Assembly: GCA_015183035.1 (NCBI GenBank) | Contig: JACZZP010000002.1 | Location: 1,860,001-1,924,000, forward strand | Source of the DNA: Meloidogyne chitwoodi | Lineage: Eukaryota; Nematoda; Chromadorea; Rhabditida; Meloidogynidae | DNA: 64,000 bases | Direction: 5' to 3' | Shown: in pieces, positions 1-12,801 of the stretch | Numbering within the stretch: position 1 is the stretch's first letter | Layout: each line of letters opens with the position of its first letter | The notes under the pieces: model-generated | Told to the model about the DNA's origin: nothing | The model's database searches: none | Seen by the model: only the letters and a program-made list of their open reading frames with translations | Position numbers and translations under genes: made by a program

Positions 1-5
1 TTATT

Positions 6-678
6 TTATTTAAATGTATACGGCGGATTATATTGACAAACAATAAAAGTTTTCTTTTCAGAACAATAAGCAAGTCCACATCCAAGTTTTGCAGTATTCC
101 ACCATGCCATCTATTTATTTAAATTATATTATATTAATAATTAATTAATAATTAATTTACTTGAGTAAAATGACCAATTGGATACCAATTTGAATTTGTT
201 AGAATTAAATCTTTAGGAACACCTTTATTTAATGATTCATTCCACCATAAATTAGAGCAAATATTTAAAGCTTTAGCCACTGAAAAATAAAAAAAAAAGA
301 TTATCTAAAATAATAATAATATTCTTTTAAAATCACCAATTTACTTTTTATTTTAAATAATATAGAGGTTAATTTAATAATTTAGAAAGGACTTCTTTAC
401 CTATTAAATATTTAAACATACCATAAGTTTCTTTATATCCTAACATACAAATATTTTCTCCATTTCCTTTTGTACCAGAGTGTTTAAATTTGCATTTATT
501 TGCCCATTTTTGTGCAATAGTTTCAATATTAGTATCATATACACAAAATTTAAGACTTTATTAAATTTTTTTTAATTAAATTTAATATTTATAATAAATT
601 ATTTAAATATGTACCAGGTTCTATTAGCTTTATCTCAATGACAATTATGCTCAAAAGGAAACGATAAAAAAATATCAT
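6..678 (-). CDS. vap: CAP/SCP venom-allergen-like secreted protein, N-terminally short
   Basis: Seen: four exons on the minus strand, about 678-615, 555-401, 279-161 and 110-6. Exon 2 encodes IETIAQKWANKCKFKHSG followed by GENICM, the classic CAP helix and HS/GENI motif. Exon 3 carries LWWNES and ends GHFTQ; exon 4 continues MAWWNTAKLGCGLAYC and VCQYNP, with family cysteines in place. Junctions 2-3 and 3-4 are in phase. The first exon starts at an ATG whose product is a hydrophobic, signal-peptide-like stretch (MIFFYRFLLSIIVIEIKLIEP), but its join to exon 2 is not cleanly in frame, and the usual N-terminal HN motif of the family (about 40 residues) is missing. Known: CAP proteins of plant-parasitic nematodes are secreted and include effectors that dampen plant defence. 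Inferred: a divergent or truncated vap paralogue, possibly a pseudogene at its 5' end. Family call is strong; start is uncertain. Confidence 0.85.
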
Positions 679-972
679 TTTTTAGAGGAAATTTATTTTT
701 TAATAAATATAAATTTCTTAGTTTTATACCTCTAATTTTATATAAATAAATAATTAAACAGTCTGGAAAATTATTTTAAAAAATAATTAAAGTACAAATA
801 AATAAATAAAATTTGAAACAAAATTTTGTCAAAATTATTTAAATAATTTAATTTAAAAAAAGATGATCACACTTTGGCATTCGAAACATTTTAAAATTAA
901 AAATGAATAACAAAAATAAATGTTACAATCGGATTAATTTCCAAAAAGTCTTAAAATGAAAAATTGAAAATA
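679..972. other. Intergenic, A+T rich
   Basis: No exon or motif seen between the vap 5' end and the Merlin element. Presumably holds the vap promoter. Confidence 0.5.
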
Positions 973-980
973 ATAATAAT
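973..980. repeat. Target-site duplication, left (ATAATAAT)
   Basis: Identical to 1410-1417 on the other side of the Merlin element. The flanking sequence is A+T rich, so chance identity is possible but unlikely given that it abuts the TIR ends exactly. Confidence 0.75.
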
Positions 981-1409
981 GGTACTTTCCTGTTATCTCC
1001 CCCCATTTCTTTTTCAACTCAAAATGGTCAATGGACATAATGGTCAAAAAGCCATCAATAAGGATTAAATTATTATTTATATATCCAGAATCTGCTGCTA
1101 ACACTCAAAAATTGAGACTTTGGGGTTCAGCGAAGTGGCGAAATAAAAAACATCGGGGCACAGCAAGGCATCATTTGGAAAGTTATTTAGCAGAATTTAT
1201 GAGCAGACAAGAAGCGAAAGATGAAAGCTTTTTTGAATGGATTCTTAAAAAGATTTCTGACATTTGGCCCCGAAATAATGTTTTATTTTTCCTTCATTTT
1301 TTATAAATACTTACGAGTAATTTAATCCTTATTGATGGCTTTTTGACCATTATGTCCATTGACCATTTTGAGTTGAAAAAGGAATGGGGGGAGATAACAG
1401 GAAAGTACC
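981..1409 (+). mobile_element. Merlin-superfamily DNA transposon remnant with ~92-bp TIRs
   Basis: Seen: inverted repeats 981-1072 and 1318-1409, identical except for about one base, beginning GGTACTTTCCTGTTATC. They are flanked by a perfect 8-bp direct repeat ATAATAAT (973-980 and 1410-1417), a target-site duplication. Between them a reading frame (1031-1306) encodes NTQKLRLWGSAKWRN, then RGTARHHLESYLAEFMSRQ and WILKKISDIWP, which matches the C-terminal end of ISXO2/Merlin transposases (the W-rich block and the HHLxSYLxEFMwR block). Known: Merlin elements make 8-9 bp duplications and have long TIRs. Inferred: an internally deleted, non-autonomous copy keeping only the transposase tail; the intact flanks and TIRs suggest recent movement by a helper in trans. 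Confidence 0.87.
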
Positions 1410-1417
1410 ATAATAAT
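1410..1417. repeat. Target-site duplication, right (ATAATAAT)
   Basis: Right-hand partner of 973-980, starting immediately after the TIR end GTACC. Confidence 0.75.
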
Positions 1418-1954
1418 TTTATTAAAAATTGAATAAACTGTAAATATGTAATTAAAAAAATAATAGAAAAATAATTTTTGTAAATTATCGACTATCTTTT
1501 TAAAAATAGTTTAAATATAAAATGAATTACCTAATAATTATAGTTAAATTTTCTGATTTAATATTGGAAAAAATTCAAATATTAAAATAAATTTTATTGA
1601 AATAAAGTAAATTTAAATAAACATTTCAGCCAAAAAAAGAAAAACAACAATTTAATTTTTTAAATTAAGAAAGCTATGGGAGAAACAAACTTTTTGTATT
1701 TATTTTATATTCTAAAATTCATGTTCTTCGTTAACTCCTTCATGATCAATAATATAATTTGCAACATCTATAGAAATTTTAAATTTTTCAGTATCCTAAG
1801 TAAAAAAACTTCAAAAATAATTAATCTTAAAACAAAAAAATTAATATTATTTGCGAAGAATAATATTTTAGATAATTTAATAATATTTGTTTTTAATTCT
1901 AATGAAAATATTTTAAATTAAAAATAAATAGAAATTTCAAAGCCAAATTCATCT
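1418..1954. other. Intergenic, A+T rich
   Basis: No supported gene. One 81-codon open stretch at 1676-1921 is Ile/Asn/Lys/Phe-only and has no recognisable motif; it is treated as chance. Confidence 0.5.
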
Positions 1955-2035
1955 TCCAATGTCAGTAACCCTAGTGGAACAAAACGTCAGTCGCCCTAGT
2001 GGGACAAAACGTCAGTCACCTTAGTGGGACAAAAT
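1955..2035. repeat. Short satellite array, ~25-bp units (copy 1)
   Basis: About three degenerate units of the same minisatellite that fills 2466-3070, with CCCTAGTGGGACAAAA recognisable in each. It precedes the unique module at 2036-2230, exactly as the long array precedes the module's second copy. Confidence 0.85.
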
Positions 2036-2230
2036 ATAAAAAAAAGTGACGGAGCACATGTTGCCAACACCATTCGATCCAGCTAGTCGAGAAGATTCAA
2101 AAAGTACGTCTTTTTTCATCGTAAATTTTTTCCAAAAATCAGTCTTTTTATAATAAAATAATATTTTTTATTTATATTTAAACATTATCAAAAAATATCC
2201 TTGATTTTTAAAATTTAAATAAAAAATAAA
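2036..2230 (+). repeat. Exon-like module, copy 1
   Basis: Roughly 195 bp, about 90% identical by eye to 3081-3290. It contains GGAGCACATGTTGCC; from the ATG one can read MLPTPFDPA, after which this copy has a TAG, then a splice-donor-like GTACGTC. Function unknown. Confidence 0.7.
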
Positions 2231-2465
2231 TAATTTTTTTACCTAGTTAATAATCTTACAAACATTCTTTTTGTTTTTTAAAAATCTCGTTATATTTATT
2301 TTAGAAAAAAATTTATTTAAAATTTCATAACTGTTTTACTATAAATTCTTATAAAATAAAATTTAAATTATACAAATTTGATCTAAAAGATGTGCTTCTC
2401 TTTTGATAAAATATTGTGGCCCGCGATACCAGTGTTACATGGTCAGAATATTCTTCAAAAACTAT

Positions 2466-3070
2466 TGGGACAAAATGTCAGTTACCCTAGTGGGACAAAA
2501 TGTCAGTTACCCTAGTGGGACAAAATGTCAGTTACCCTAGTGGGACAAAATGTCAGTTACCCTAGTGGGACAAAATGTCAGTTACCCTAGTGGGACAAAA
2601 TGTCAGTTACCCTAGTGGGACAAAATGTCAGTTACCCTAGTGGGACAAAATGTCAGTTACCCTAGTGGGACAAAATGTCAGTTACCCTAGTGGGACAAAA
2701 TGTCAGTCGCCTTAGTGGGACAAAATGTAAGTTACCCTAATTTGACAAAATGTAAGTAACCCTAGTGGGACAAAATGTCAGTTACCCTAGTGGGACAAAA
2801 TGTCAGTCGCCTTAGTGGGACAAAATGTTAATCATCGTAGCGGGACAAAATGCCAGTCACATTAGAGACAAAATGTCAGTCACCGTAGCGGCACAAAAAG
2901 TCAGTAACCCTATCGGGACAAAATGTCAGTTACCCTAGTGGGACAAAAAGTCAGCGGGACAAAATGTCAGTTACCCTAGTGGGACAAAAAGTCAGTAACC
3001 CTATCGGGATAAATTGTCGGTCACCTTAGTGGGACTAATGTTAGTCACCTTAGTGGGACAAAATTTCAGT
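2466..3070. repeat. 25-bp minisatellite array (long copy)
   Basis: Seen: a head-to-tail array whose unit starts GGGACAAAATGTCAG and ends in CCCTAGT. The first nine to ten units (2466-2705) are essentially perfect; later units drift, with G/C variants and one truncated unit near 2940-2960. The total is roughly two dozen units. Each unit holds a near-palindromic CCCTAGTGGG. The unit length is not a multiple of three, so it does not encode a protein repeat. It could be ordinary satellite, or promoter-associated for the exon-like module that follows. Confidence 0.92.
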
Positions 3071-3080
3071 TATACTAGAG

Positions 3081-3290
3081 GAAAATATAAACAAACCGGC
3101 GGAGCACATGTTGCCAACACCATTCGATCCAGCTCGTCGAGAAGATTCAAATAGTATGTTTTTTTCATCGTAAATTTTTTTCCAAAAATCAAGTACTTTT
3201 TATAATAAAATAATATTTTTACAGTTTTTTATAATTAAACATTATCAAAAAATATCTTCGATTTTTACAATTGAAAGAAAAAATAATTAA
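3081..3290 (+). repeat. Exon-like module, copy 2, with open 5' coding exon
   Basis: Second copy of the module at 2036-2230, following the long minisatellite array. Here the short frame stays open (MLPTPFDPARREDSN) up to a donor-like GTATGTTTT. No downstream acceptor or second exon could be identified before the foldback element at 3320, so it may be an orphan first exon of a displaced gene. Product not recognised. Confidence 0.55.
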
Positions 3291-3489
3291 AAAATAATTA
3301 AAAAAAATTTAAAATTTTAGTAGGAGGCATTGTCGCAAGCATTGCGGGGGAAAAAGGATATGTCGTCGGTGTCGTAATCCATTTTTAAATCAAAATTAAC
3401 TGACAAGTTTCGCCCAAAAATTTTTCTTCTTTTATTGCCAAAGGTGGTGGCTAGATAAGAAAAAAAACACGTTAATTTAAATTTTTTTC

Positions 3490-4230
3490 CATATTTTCTA
3501 ATAAGTCCTTTTATTTTACTGCCGAGAATTGCTTCAAAATAGTAACACTATTATCAGGATGATTATGTTATCTCTTAAGTAATTTACACAGCAACATAAA
3601 ATATTAGAACATTCACGAATAACTTTATTAGAAGATGGAGATTTTGTTTTAGTTTTCATTTTTGTTAGAATGATTATAAAGTAAAGATTTGAATTATTTC
3701 ATCTTAAATACTCTGATACATTAAGTGATATATTAAGCTTCACTTACTTAAAGAAAATTCATCTGAATGTATAATAAATTTTGCTCATATACTCACAAAA
3801 GAGAAGAAGCATTGTAAAAGAGGAGGAGGAGGGGAGAAGAGGAGAGGATATGCATCCTCCTCCGAATGCATATCCTCTCATCTTCTCACCTTCTTTTACA
3901 ATGCTTATGCTCTTTTGGCCGTATTTGAGCAAAATTTATTATACATTCAGATGAATTTTCTTAAGTAAGTGAAGCTTAATATAATGTATTAGAGTATTTA
4001 AGATGAAATACTTCAAATCTTTACTTTATAATCATTCTAACAAAAATGAAAACTAAAACAAAATCTCCATCTTCTAATAAAGTTATTCGTGAATGTTCTA
4101 ATATTTTATGTTGCTGTGTAAATTACTTAAGAGATAACATAATCATCCTGATAATAGTGTTACTATTTTGAAGCAATTCTCGGCAGTAAAATAAAAGGAC
4201 TTATTAGAAAAATTTTAGAAAATATTTGGA
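3490..4230. repeat. Palindrome 1 of the foldback element
   Basis: Arms about 3490-3855 and 3866-4230 (roughly 365 bp each), separated by a 10-base spacer CCTCCTCCGA flanked by ATGCAT on both sides. Arms include matching ACTGCCGAGAATTGCTTC and its complement. A few mismatches and small indels. Confidence 0.9.
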
Positions 4231-4242
4231 AGGATAAAATAT

Positions 4243-5568
4243 ATGAAAAAATATTTGAACAATTATTTGGAAAGATAGTTTAAATCTTTTGAAAAATTAT
4301 TCGGAAAGATATTTAAATCTTTTGAAAAATATTTGAAAAAGAATTTGAAATAATTTAAAAAAATTTTTAAAAATTACTGAACAATTATAAATTATTTAAA
4401 AAATATTTGTAAAAAGTTTGAAAAATTATTTGAAAAGAATATATTTGTAAAAATAATTGAAATCTTTTGAAAAATATTTAGAAATTTTTGTTAAACAAAT
4501 TGAATTTCTTCTCTTTGTGAGAGCATCAATCATATTTTTTAAATCCATTTTCATCAAGAAAGTCGTTTGTAATTTACGATCGAGATGTGCTTTCAAAATA
4601 ATACACTATTATCGGATTTAGGTTTATCACTAAAAGATTTTACAGAGCAACATAAAGTATCAGAACATTCATAAATAACTTTACTTGAAGAAGAAGAATT
4701 TATTTTAAATTCATTTTTATTAGAATTATCAAAAATTAATGATTAAAATTATTTCACCTCAAATATTCTGAACTCATCATTTGATATATTAAGATCAAAC
4801 TAAATGTCATTCATCTAAATGCATAAAAAATTGCTCGACACTCACAAGAGAAGAAGAATTGTGAAAGGGAGTAGGAGGAAAAGAGGAGAGGATAAGCACC
4901 CTACTCCGAATGCTTATCCTCTCCTCATCTTCCTCTTTCACAATTCTTATCCTCTTGTGAGTATAGGAGAATTCTTAAGATATATCTTTACGATGCGGAG
5001 CTTAATATATCAAATGATGAGTTCAGAATATTTGAGGTGAAATAATTTTAATCATTAATTTTTGATAATTCTAATAAAAATGAATTTAAAATAAATTCTT
5101 CTTCTTCAAGTAAAGTTATTTATGAATGTTCTGATACTTTATGTTGCTCTGTAAAATCTTTTAGTGATAAACCTAAATCCGATAATAGTGTATTATTTTG
5201 AAAGCACATCTCGATCGTAAATTACAAACGACTTTCTTGATGAAAATGGATTTAAAAAATATGATTGATGCTCTCACAAAGAGAAGAAATTCAATTTGTT
5301 TAACAAAAATTTCTAAATATTTTTCAAAAGATTTCAATTATTTTTACAAATATATTCTTTTCAAATAATTTTTCAAACTTTTTACAAATATTTTTTAAAT
5401 AATTTATAATTGTTCAGTAATTTTTAAAAATTTTTTTAAATTATTTCAAATTCTTTTTCAAATATTTTTCAAAAGATTTAAATATCTTTCCGAATAATTT
5501 TTCAAAAGATTTAAACTATCTTTCCAAATAATTGTTCAAATATTTTATCAAATCTTTTTACAATGAAG
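4243..5568. repeat. Palindrome 2 of the foldback element
   Basis: Arms about 4243-4898 and 4911-5568 (roughly 655 bp each) round a 12-base spacer CCCTACTCCGAA. Arms are nearly identical over their length, including the central purine-rich stretch and the distal TTTGAAAAATT-rich part. The inner half is a diverged relative of palindrome 1. Confidence 0.92.
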
Positions 5569-5688
5569 GAAAAAATTTTTCTTATTCTAGCCAACGCCTA
5601 CAAGAAGAAAAGAAAATCAGACACCGACGACGCCTCCTTTTTCCCCCGCGATGCCCGCGACGCTGCCTTGCTACAAATAATTTTAGTA

Positions 5689-8765
<3,077 letters not shown>

Positions 8766-9332
8766 TGAAGATGAATAATTGAATTGTTACAGTGTTGGCA
8801 GATTTTAAAGTTGATAGCTCGTAGACGCGTGGCTCAATTTTCTATAATACCAAAAATCTATTTTATTATAAAAAATTAAAACCTATTGTTCATTTTCCTT
8901 GTTCGTGGAATTTAGCGCTTTAGTAGTTTGTTTCTCTACACCAGCAGTAGATGTTCTAAAAGTTTTGTTCTTGTGTCGCTAATATCGGTTGCTTTTGAAT
9001 ACCTGCCTCACACAACTCTGAAAAACATTTATGTTAAGTAAATATCCCTAACTCGCGAATGTTCTATACATAAATCAATAATAATGGGGAAAACGCGAGT
9101 TTGACCCTAAGAAAGAACATAAAAATAAAAAGATGTTAATGGAAATATTGGAATGTTTATAAGTTAAAGAAGGAAAATGTTTGATGGGATCAAATGGCAA
9201 GAAGAGAAAGCATAGAAATTTAATACTATTTTCTTTTTCTTCAGGCCAAAAGGTCATTTTTATTTAAACTATAATGCATAAAGAAAAAGTTAAGAGAAAT
9301 AATGGAATGTTAGAGAATGAAAATGTTCGGTT
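8766..9332. other. Region upstream of the NFI gene
   Basis: Slightly less A+T rich than other spacers. No exon could be assigned with confidence; it may hold NFI 5' non-coding exons and promoter. Confidence 0.4.
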
Positions 9333-9558
9333 GAGGTCTGTTGAGTACCACCGGTTAAGTATCTCCACTAAAGGGCCGATTAAGTACCAATTCGTTTTTA
9401 ACCTTTTTGCTTTTAAGAAAATTTCGGTTTGGCTTCCATAAAGTAAAATCAGGAGGGAATAGGACTTTCATTCCATGAGGCGACAAAAAAATTGTCAATA
9501 AAAATAGGATTTTTTTTAAAATTTTTATTCAACCGGCGGGCAGTACTCAACAGGCCTC
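9333..9558. mobile_element. MITE-like element with ~28-bp TIRs
   Basis: Seen: GAGGTCTGTTGAGTACCA followed by CCGGTTAA at 9333-9358, and on the other strand from 9558 GAGGCCTGTTGAGTACTG followed by CCGGTTGAA. There is no coding sequence between. Its base composition is more balanced than the flanks. Target duplication not resolved. Confidence 0.6.
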
Positions 9559-9714
9559 TTCCGATCAATGTTCATAATCTTTTGATTAATTTATTTGTCT
9601 GTTTTTGTATATCTATTTTATAGCTCATAATCAGAAATTTAATCGTTGTATTCCTGTACAAATTTTTACTTTATTCCTGATCAGCAATGACTGAAGATAT
9701 AAATTAATTTTAAA

Positions 9715-10211
9715 ATGGCTAGAATATGCCCGCAGTGTCGACGAACTCTTAGAGGACAATTTACATTTCGAGGATTACTATGGGGAATACTTTGCTTTCC
9801 ATGCGGACTCTTCTGTTGCATCAGAAGACGGAGAATGCATTGTTCCAACTGTGAAAATGAGGTTTATTTAGTAAATATTTTTTCTGAAAGTTGCGCCTAT
9901 ATTTTTTATTCTTAGTCATTTAGTCTACAATTTAAGAATTAACTTATTTGCTATTTGTTTTTTAAACTCAGATTTTCTAAAAATTGAAAAGACATTCAGG
10001 GTTTTTGCCTAAAATTTCTATTTTAAATCCTTTATCAATTATTATAATATCAAATATTTTTAAGGTCGTTATCTCTACAGGCTCATTTCCCGCTCTTGCT
10101 CATCAATATAAGGATTATAGATCGTCTTTATGGCAGTTTCCATCCTCAACACCATCTATTAGTACTAACATGAATGGAAATAGTCAATCTGAACAAAGGC
10201 CTCTACTTTAA
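9715..10211 (+). CDS. BRI3-like zinc-ribbon membrane protein
   Basis: Two exons, 9715-9861 and 10065-10211, joined in phase (GAG then GTC). The first encodes MARICPQCRRTLRGQFTFRG, a hydrophobic stretch GILCFPCGLFCCI, then RRRRMHCSNCENE. The order CPxC - membrane-dipping cysteine-rich hydrophobic segment - basic run - CxNC is that of brain protein I3 (BRI3) and resembles LITAF-type domains. The second exon is a Ser/Pro/Asn tail ending EQRPLL. Known: these proteins sit on lysosomal/endosomal membranes with the two CxxC knuckles coordinating zinc on the cytosolic side. In BRI3 the tail is N-terminal and the domain C-terminal; here the order is reversed, with domain first and tail after. The terminal leucine pair could act as a sorting signal (inference). 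Confidence 0.75.
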
Positions 10212-10943
10212 CGTCAAGAATGGTCTATATCAACTCTAAAATTCTTAAGGGTATTGATTGTTCCTATTTAAAAAATATTTTACAATTTTTTTTTACCTTT
10301 CCCCTACTTTCTAGAACTTCAATATATTGCTTGATTTTTTGAGAGCAATACCGACCTATATCAATTTGAGTTTTTTATATTTCAGGGCTTTCGCTTGAAT
10401 ATCTTTGTTCGATAGAAAATATTCTTTATTGTAAAAACCTCCATTTATAGAAAAAAATTAATGTTATTTTTTAGCCTTTCTCTTCAGAAATTTCTATCGA
10501 AGCTTCCCTTTACTATATTTTTTCGTCATTTTCTTGGTATAAAAATCTGCATGTGTACAGATAGTTATTATGTTTATTTTAATTTATTAATAAAAAAATG
10601 CAAAAGTTAAACGCCATATTCCTTTACTTTTGCTTTCATGTAGATTTATATACCTATTTTTTAAAAACTAATTTCCTTGATATGTAATTTTTATTCATTC
10701 CAAATTAAAAAATTATTTTTTTATTTTTCACTTTGCCCAATTTCTTTTTCTTTTTTTCAAATTAAAAGTGATTTAAATATATCTGTCAAGTGATCACAAA
10801 ATAATATTTAACTAACACTTTTTAAATTAAAAAATAAATAAAGAGATAAATATTTTAATTTTTGAAACTGGTTTTAATCTTTTAATATTTTAATTTTTAA
10901 ATATAATAAATTGAATTTTCTAATAATTTCTTTAGCAGCTAAA
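10212..10943. other. Intergenic spacer
   Basis: No gene seen. TTTCTTTAG at 10927-10935 just before the next start resembles a trans-splice acceptor. Confidence 0.45.
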
Positions 10944-12801
10944 ATGTCCAGCACATTAAATGAATTACAGGATTTTGCAAAAAAGGTGCACCAAACACTT
11001 GGATCAAAGTTTGAAGGATATAGACTTAACGATCTTAAATTTGACATTTAGTTAGTTTTAAATTTTATCTTTTAATTTTTTGGAAGATGGATAAGCCTAT
11101 TGAGTCGTAAAATTGTTTTAAAATTTTCTAAAATTCAAAATAATTTGAGATATTTTAAAAGTTTTACGACTGATATAACTTAAAATTACTAATTTTATCG
11201 TTCAAGTGATGATTTTAATATAAATGCTGATGATAAAGCAAATTTACTTGGATATTCATCATTTAAAGAATTAATTGAGTCTGAGGTCTTTGAACGTTAT
11301 ATAGTTATACAGCAAGATAATGGAAGTTTGGATAATACAAAAATATACAGAGCTAAGCCAAATGATAAATATAAATTAATTTATGAGCAGCAGAAACAAT
11401 GGAGTAAACATATGAAAAATGAGTTTGTTTCTTTTAAAGTTAATTATTTAAAAAATTAAATAGATTTGTTAAAATATTATTTTAAATAGCATTAATATTT
11501 ATAATTTGTATTTTATGAAAATTTTAGTTTTTTAAATAAAAATTTTTTAGACAAGCAAAAATGTTACGTAAATATGCTTATTGTATGCCTGGATCGAATA
11601 ATAATAATGCTTCCCAATCTTTTAATAATCCGTAAGCGAAATATTTATTTTAGAAAACTATAAAAAGAAACGATTTTTCTATTTAAGACTAATTTAAAAA
11701 ATTCAAACTTTTATTTTAAAATTACAGGGGAAGATTTATGCCATCATATTATTATAATAGACATGGAAATAAATTTTCAACTATCCAAAGGAATTATCCT
11801 CAAGGATTGGGAGAGCCTCAGGGATTAGATGATTATTTTGATGAAGATTTTAATAAAGAAGAAAATAAAAAAGTAGAAAGTGAAGAAGAAGAAGATGAAG
11901 AATATCAAGATTTTAGAGGATCTGATTCTGGAAAAGAAGAGGAATTTAATGAAAGAGAAAAAAACAAAAATAAGATTAATTATATACAACAATATGAAGT
12001 TGAAACTTCTCAACGAAGAGGTTTTATTTAAAAAAATTTTTGAAAACAATTGTGTAAGGCCTCTGATAATAATTTGTTATATTTAAAGTTTTACCAAATA
12101 ATGGTTAAAAGAAAAATTTTGGAATTTTTTTAGTTTTATTATTTTTAAGGTTTTAAAAAATGTCAGATTTATAGTTCTATTATCTAATTTTTCTTAGTTA
12201 TTTAAATTCTCAAATAATTTTCTCAATTTTTAATTTTCTTAGGTAAGGAAAGACAAAAATATTTTCTTTCTTCTCAAAGTACTACTAATCACATAACAAC
12301 AAAAGCAACAGAAAGAAATAATGATGAACCATCTTTTGGAGTTTCTTCTACAATTTATAATAATTCTAAATTAATAAAAAATAAAAAAATGTCCAATGGG
12401 TGTGCTTTTTAATAAGTAGAATATACTTAAATATACATATGTTAGGTACTTTCCAGTTAACCCAAAAATAATTTGTTTTTTTTTATTTTTTATATTAATA
12501 CAAAAATTGGGGTTACCTTTTATTATATAACTGGAAAATGCTAAATATTTTTATTTTATTTTGAATATTTATATCTTTTATTTAAAAAATATATTTTAGT
12601 GAAAATAATAGACTAACAAAACAAAATACTACTAAAACAATATGGGATGAAGAGGAAGAAGAAGAGGAAAATGAAAGTTGTTCTTCATCATATTTTATAG
12701 GAAATGAAATGAGAAAAGAAGAATCTTCTTCTTCTAATAATAACAAAAATAATTATATTTATGTACCTGAAGGTAATTTAATAAATATTGATAATGAATA
12801 A
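10944..12801 (+). CDS. Possible LOTUS/OST-HTH-like protein with acidic tail
   Basis: Six exons join in phase: from 10944 (MSSTLNELQDFAKKVHQTLG), from about 11206 (YDDFNINADDKANLLGYSSF then KELIESEVFERYIVI), then NEQAKMLRKYAYCMPGSNNNN, PGRFMPSYYYNRHGNKF to an Asp/Glu-rich run, GKERQKYFLSSQSTTNH, and GENNRLTKQNTTKTIWD ending NLINIDNE. The first about 110 residues look like a small winged-helix of the LOTUS/OST-HTH kind (ELQ...G.....L....GYSSFKELIES...V); this is a visual match only. The rest is disordered, acidic and Asn-rich. Known: LOTUS proteins bind RNA or Vasa-type helicases in germ granules. If the domain call fails, this is a nematode-specific acidic protein of unknown function. Intron near 12440-12540 holds a small hairpin. 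Confidence 0.65.

Larger units (their letters stand above)
3320..5674. mobile_element. Foldback-type element with two nested long palindromes
   Basis: Seen: imperfect terminal inverted repeats. The left end 3320-3470 and right end about 5560-5674 both begin GTAG, share GCGGGGGAAAAAGGA, share GTCGTCGGTGTC and share a TTGGCTAGATAAG-like block. Inside lie two long inverted repeats in series, centred near 3860 and 4904. There is no convincing coding sequence. Termini are much more G+C rich than the surroundings. No clear target-site duplication was found. Known: foldback and MITE-like elements in nematodes are often non-coding with long arms and can be a source of double-stranded RNA. Inferred: one mobile unit, now non-autonomous; the element family is unknown. 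Confidence 0.75.

Noticed and set aside
1676..1921. 81-codon open frame of Ile, Asn, Lys, Phe
   Set aside because: A+T composition alone produces such frames; no motif, splice context or homology visible.
2466..3070. Regular short repeats as a CRISPR-like array
   Set aside because: Units are contiguous with no unique spacers, and the genome is clearly eukaryotic.
4819..5040. 73-codon open frame
   Set aside because: It spans the tip of palindrome 2; open by chance in hairpin sequence.
9075..9257. 60-codon minus-strand open frame
   Set aside because: Phe/Leu/Ser-rich with no recognisable motif and no supporting splice sites.
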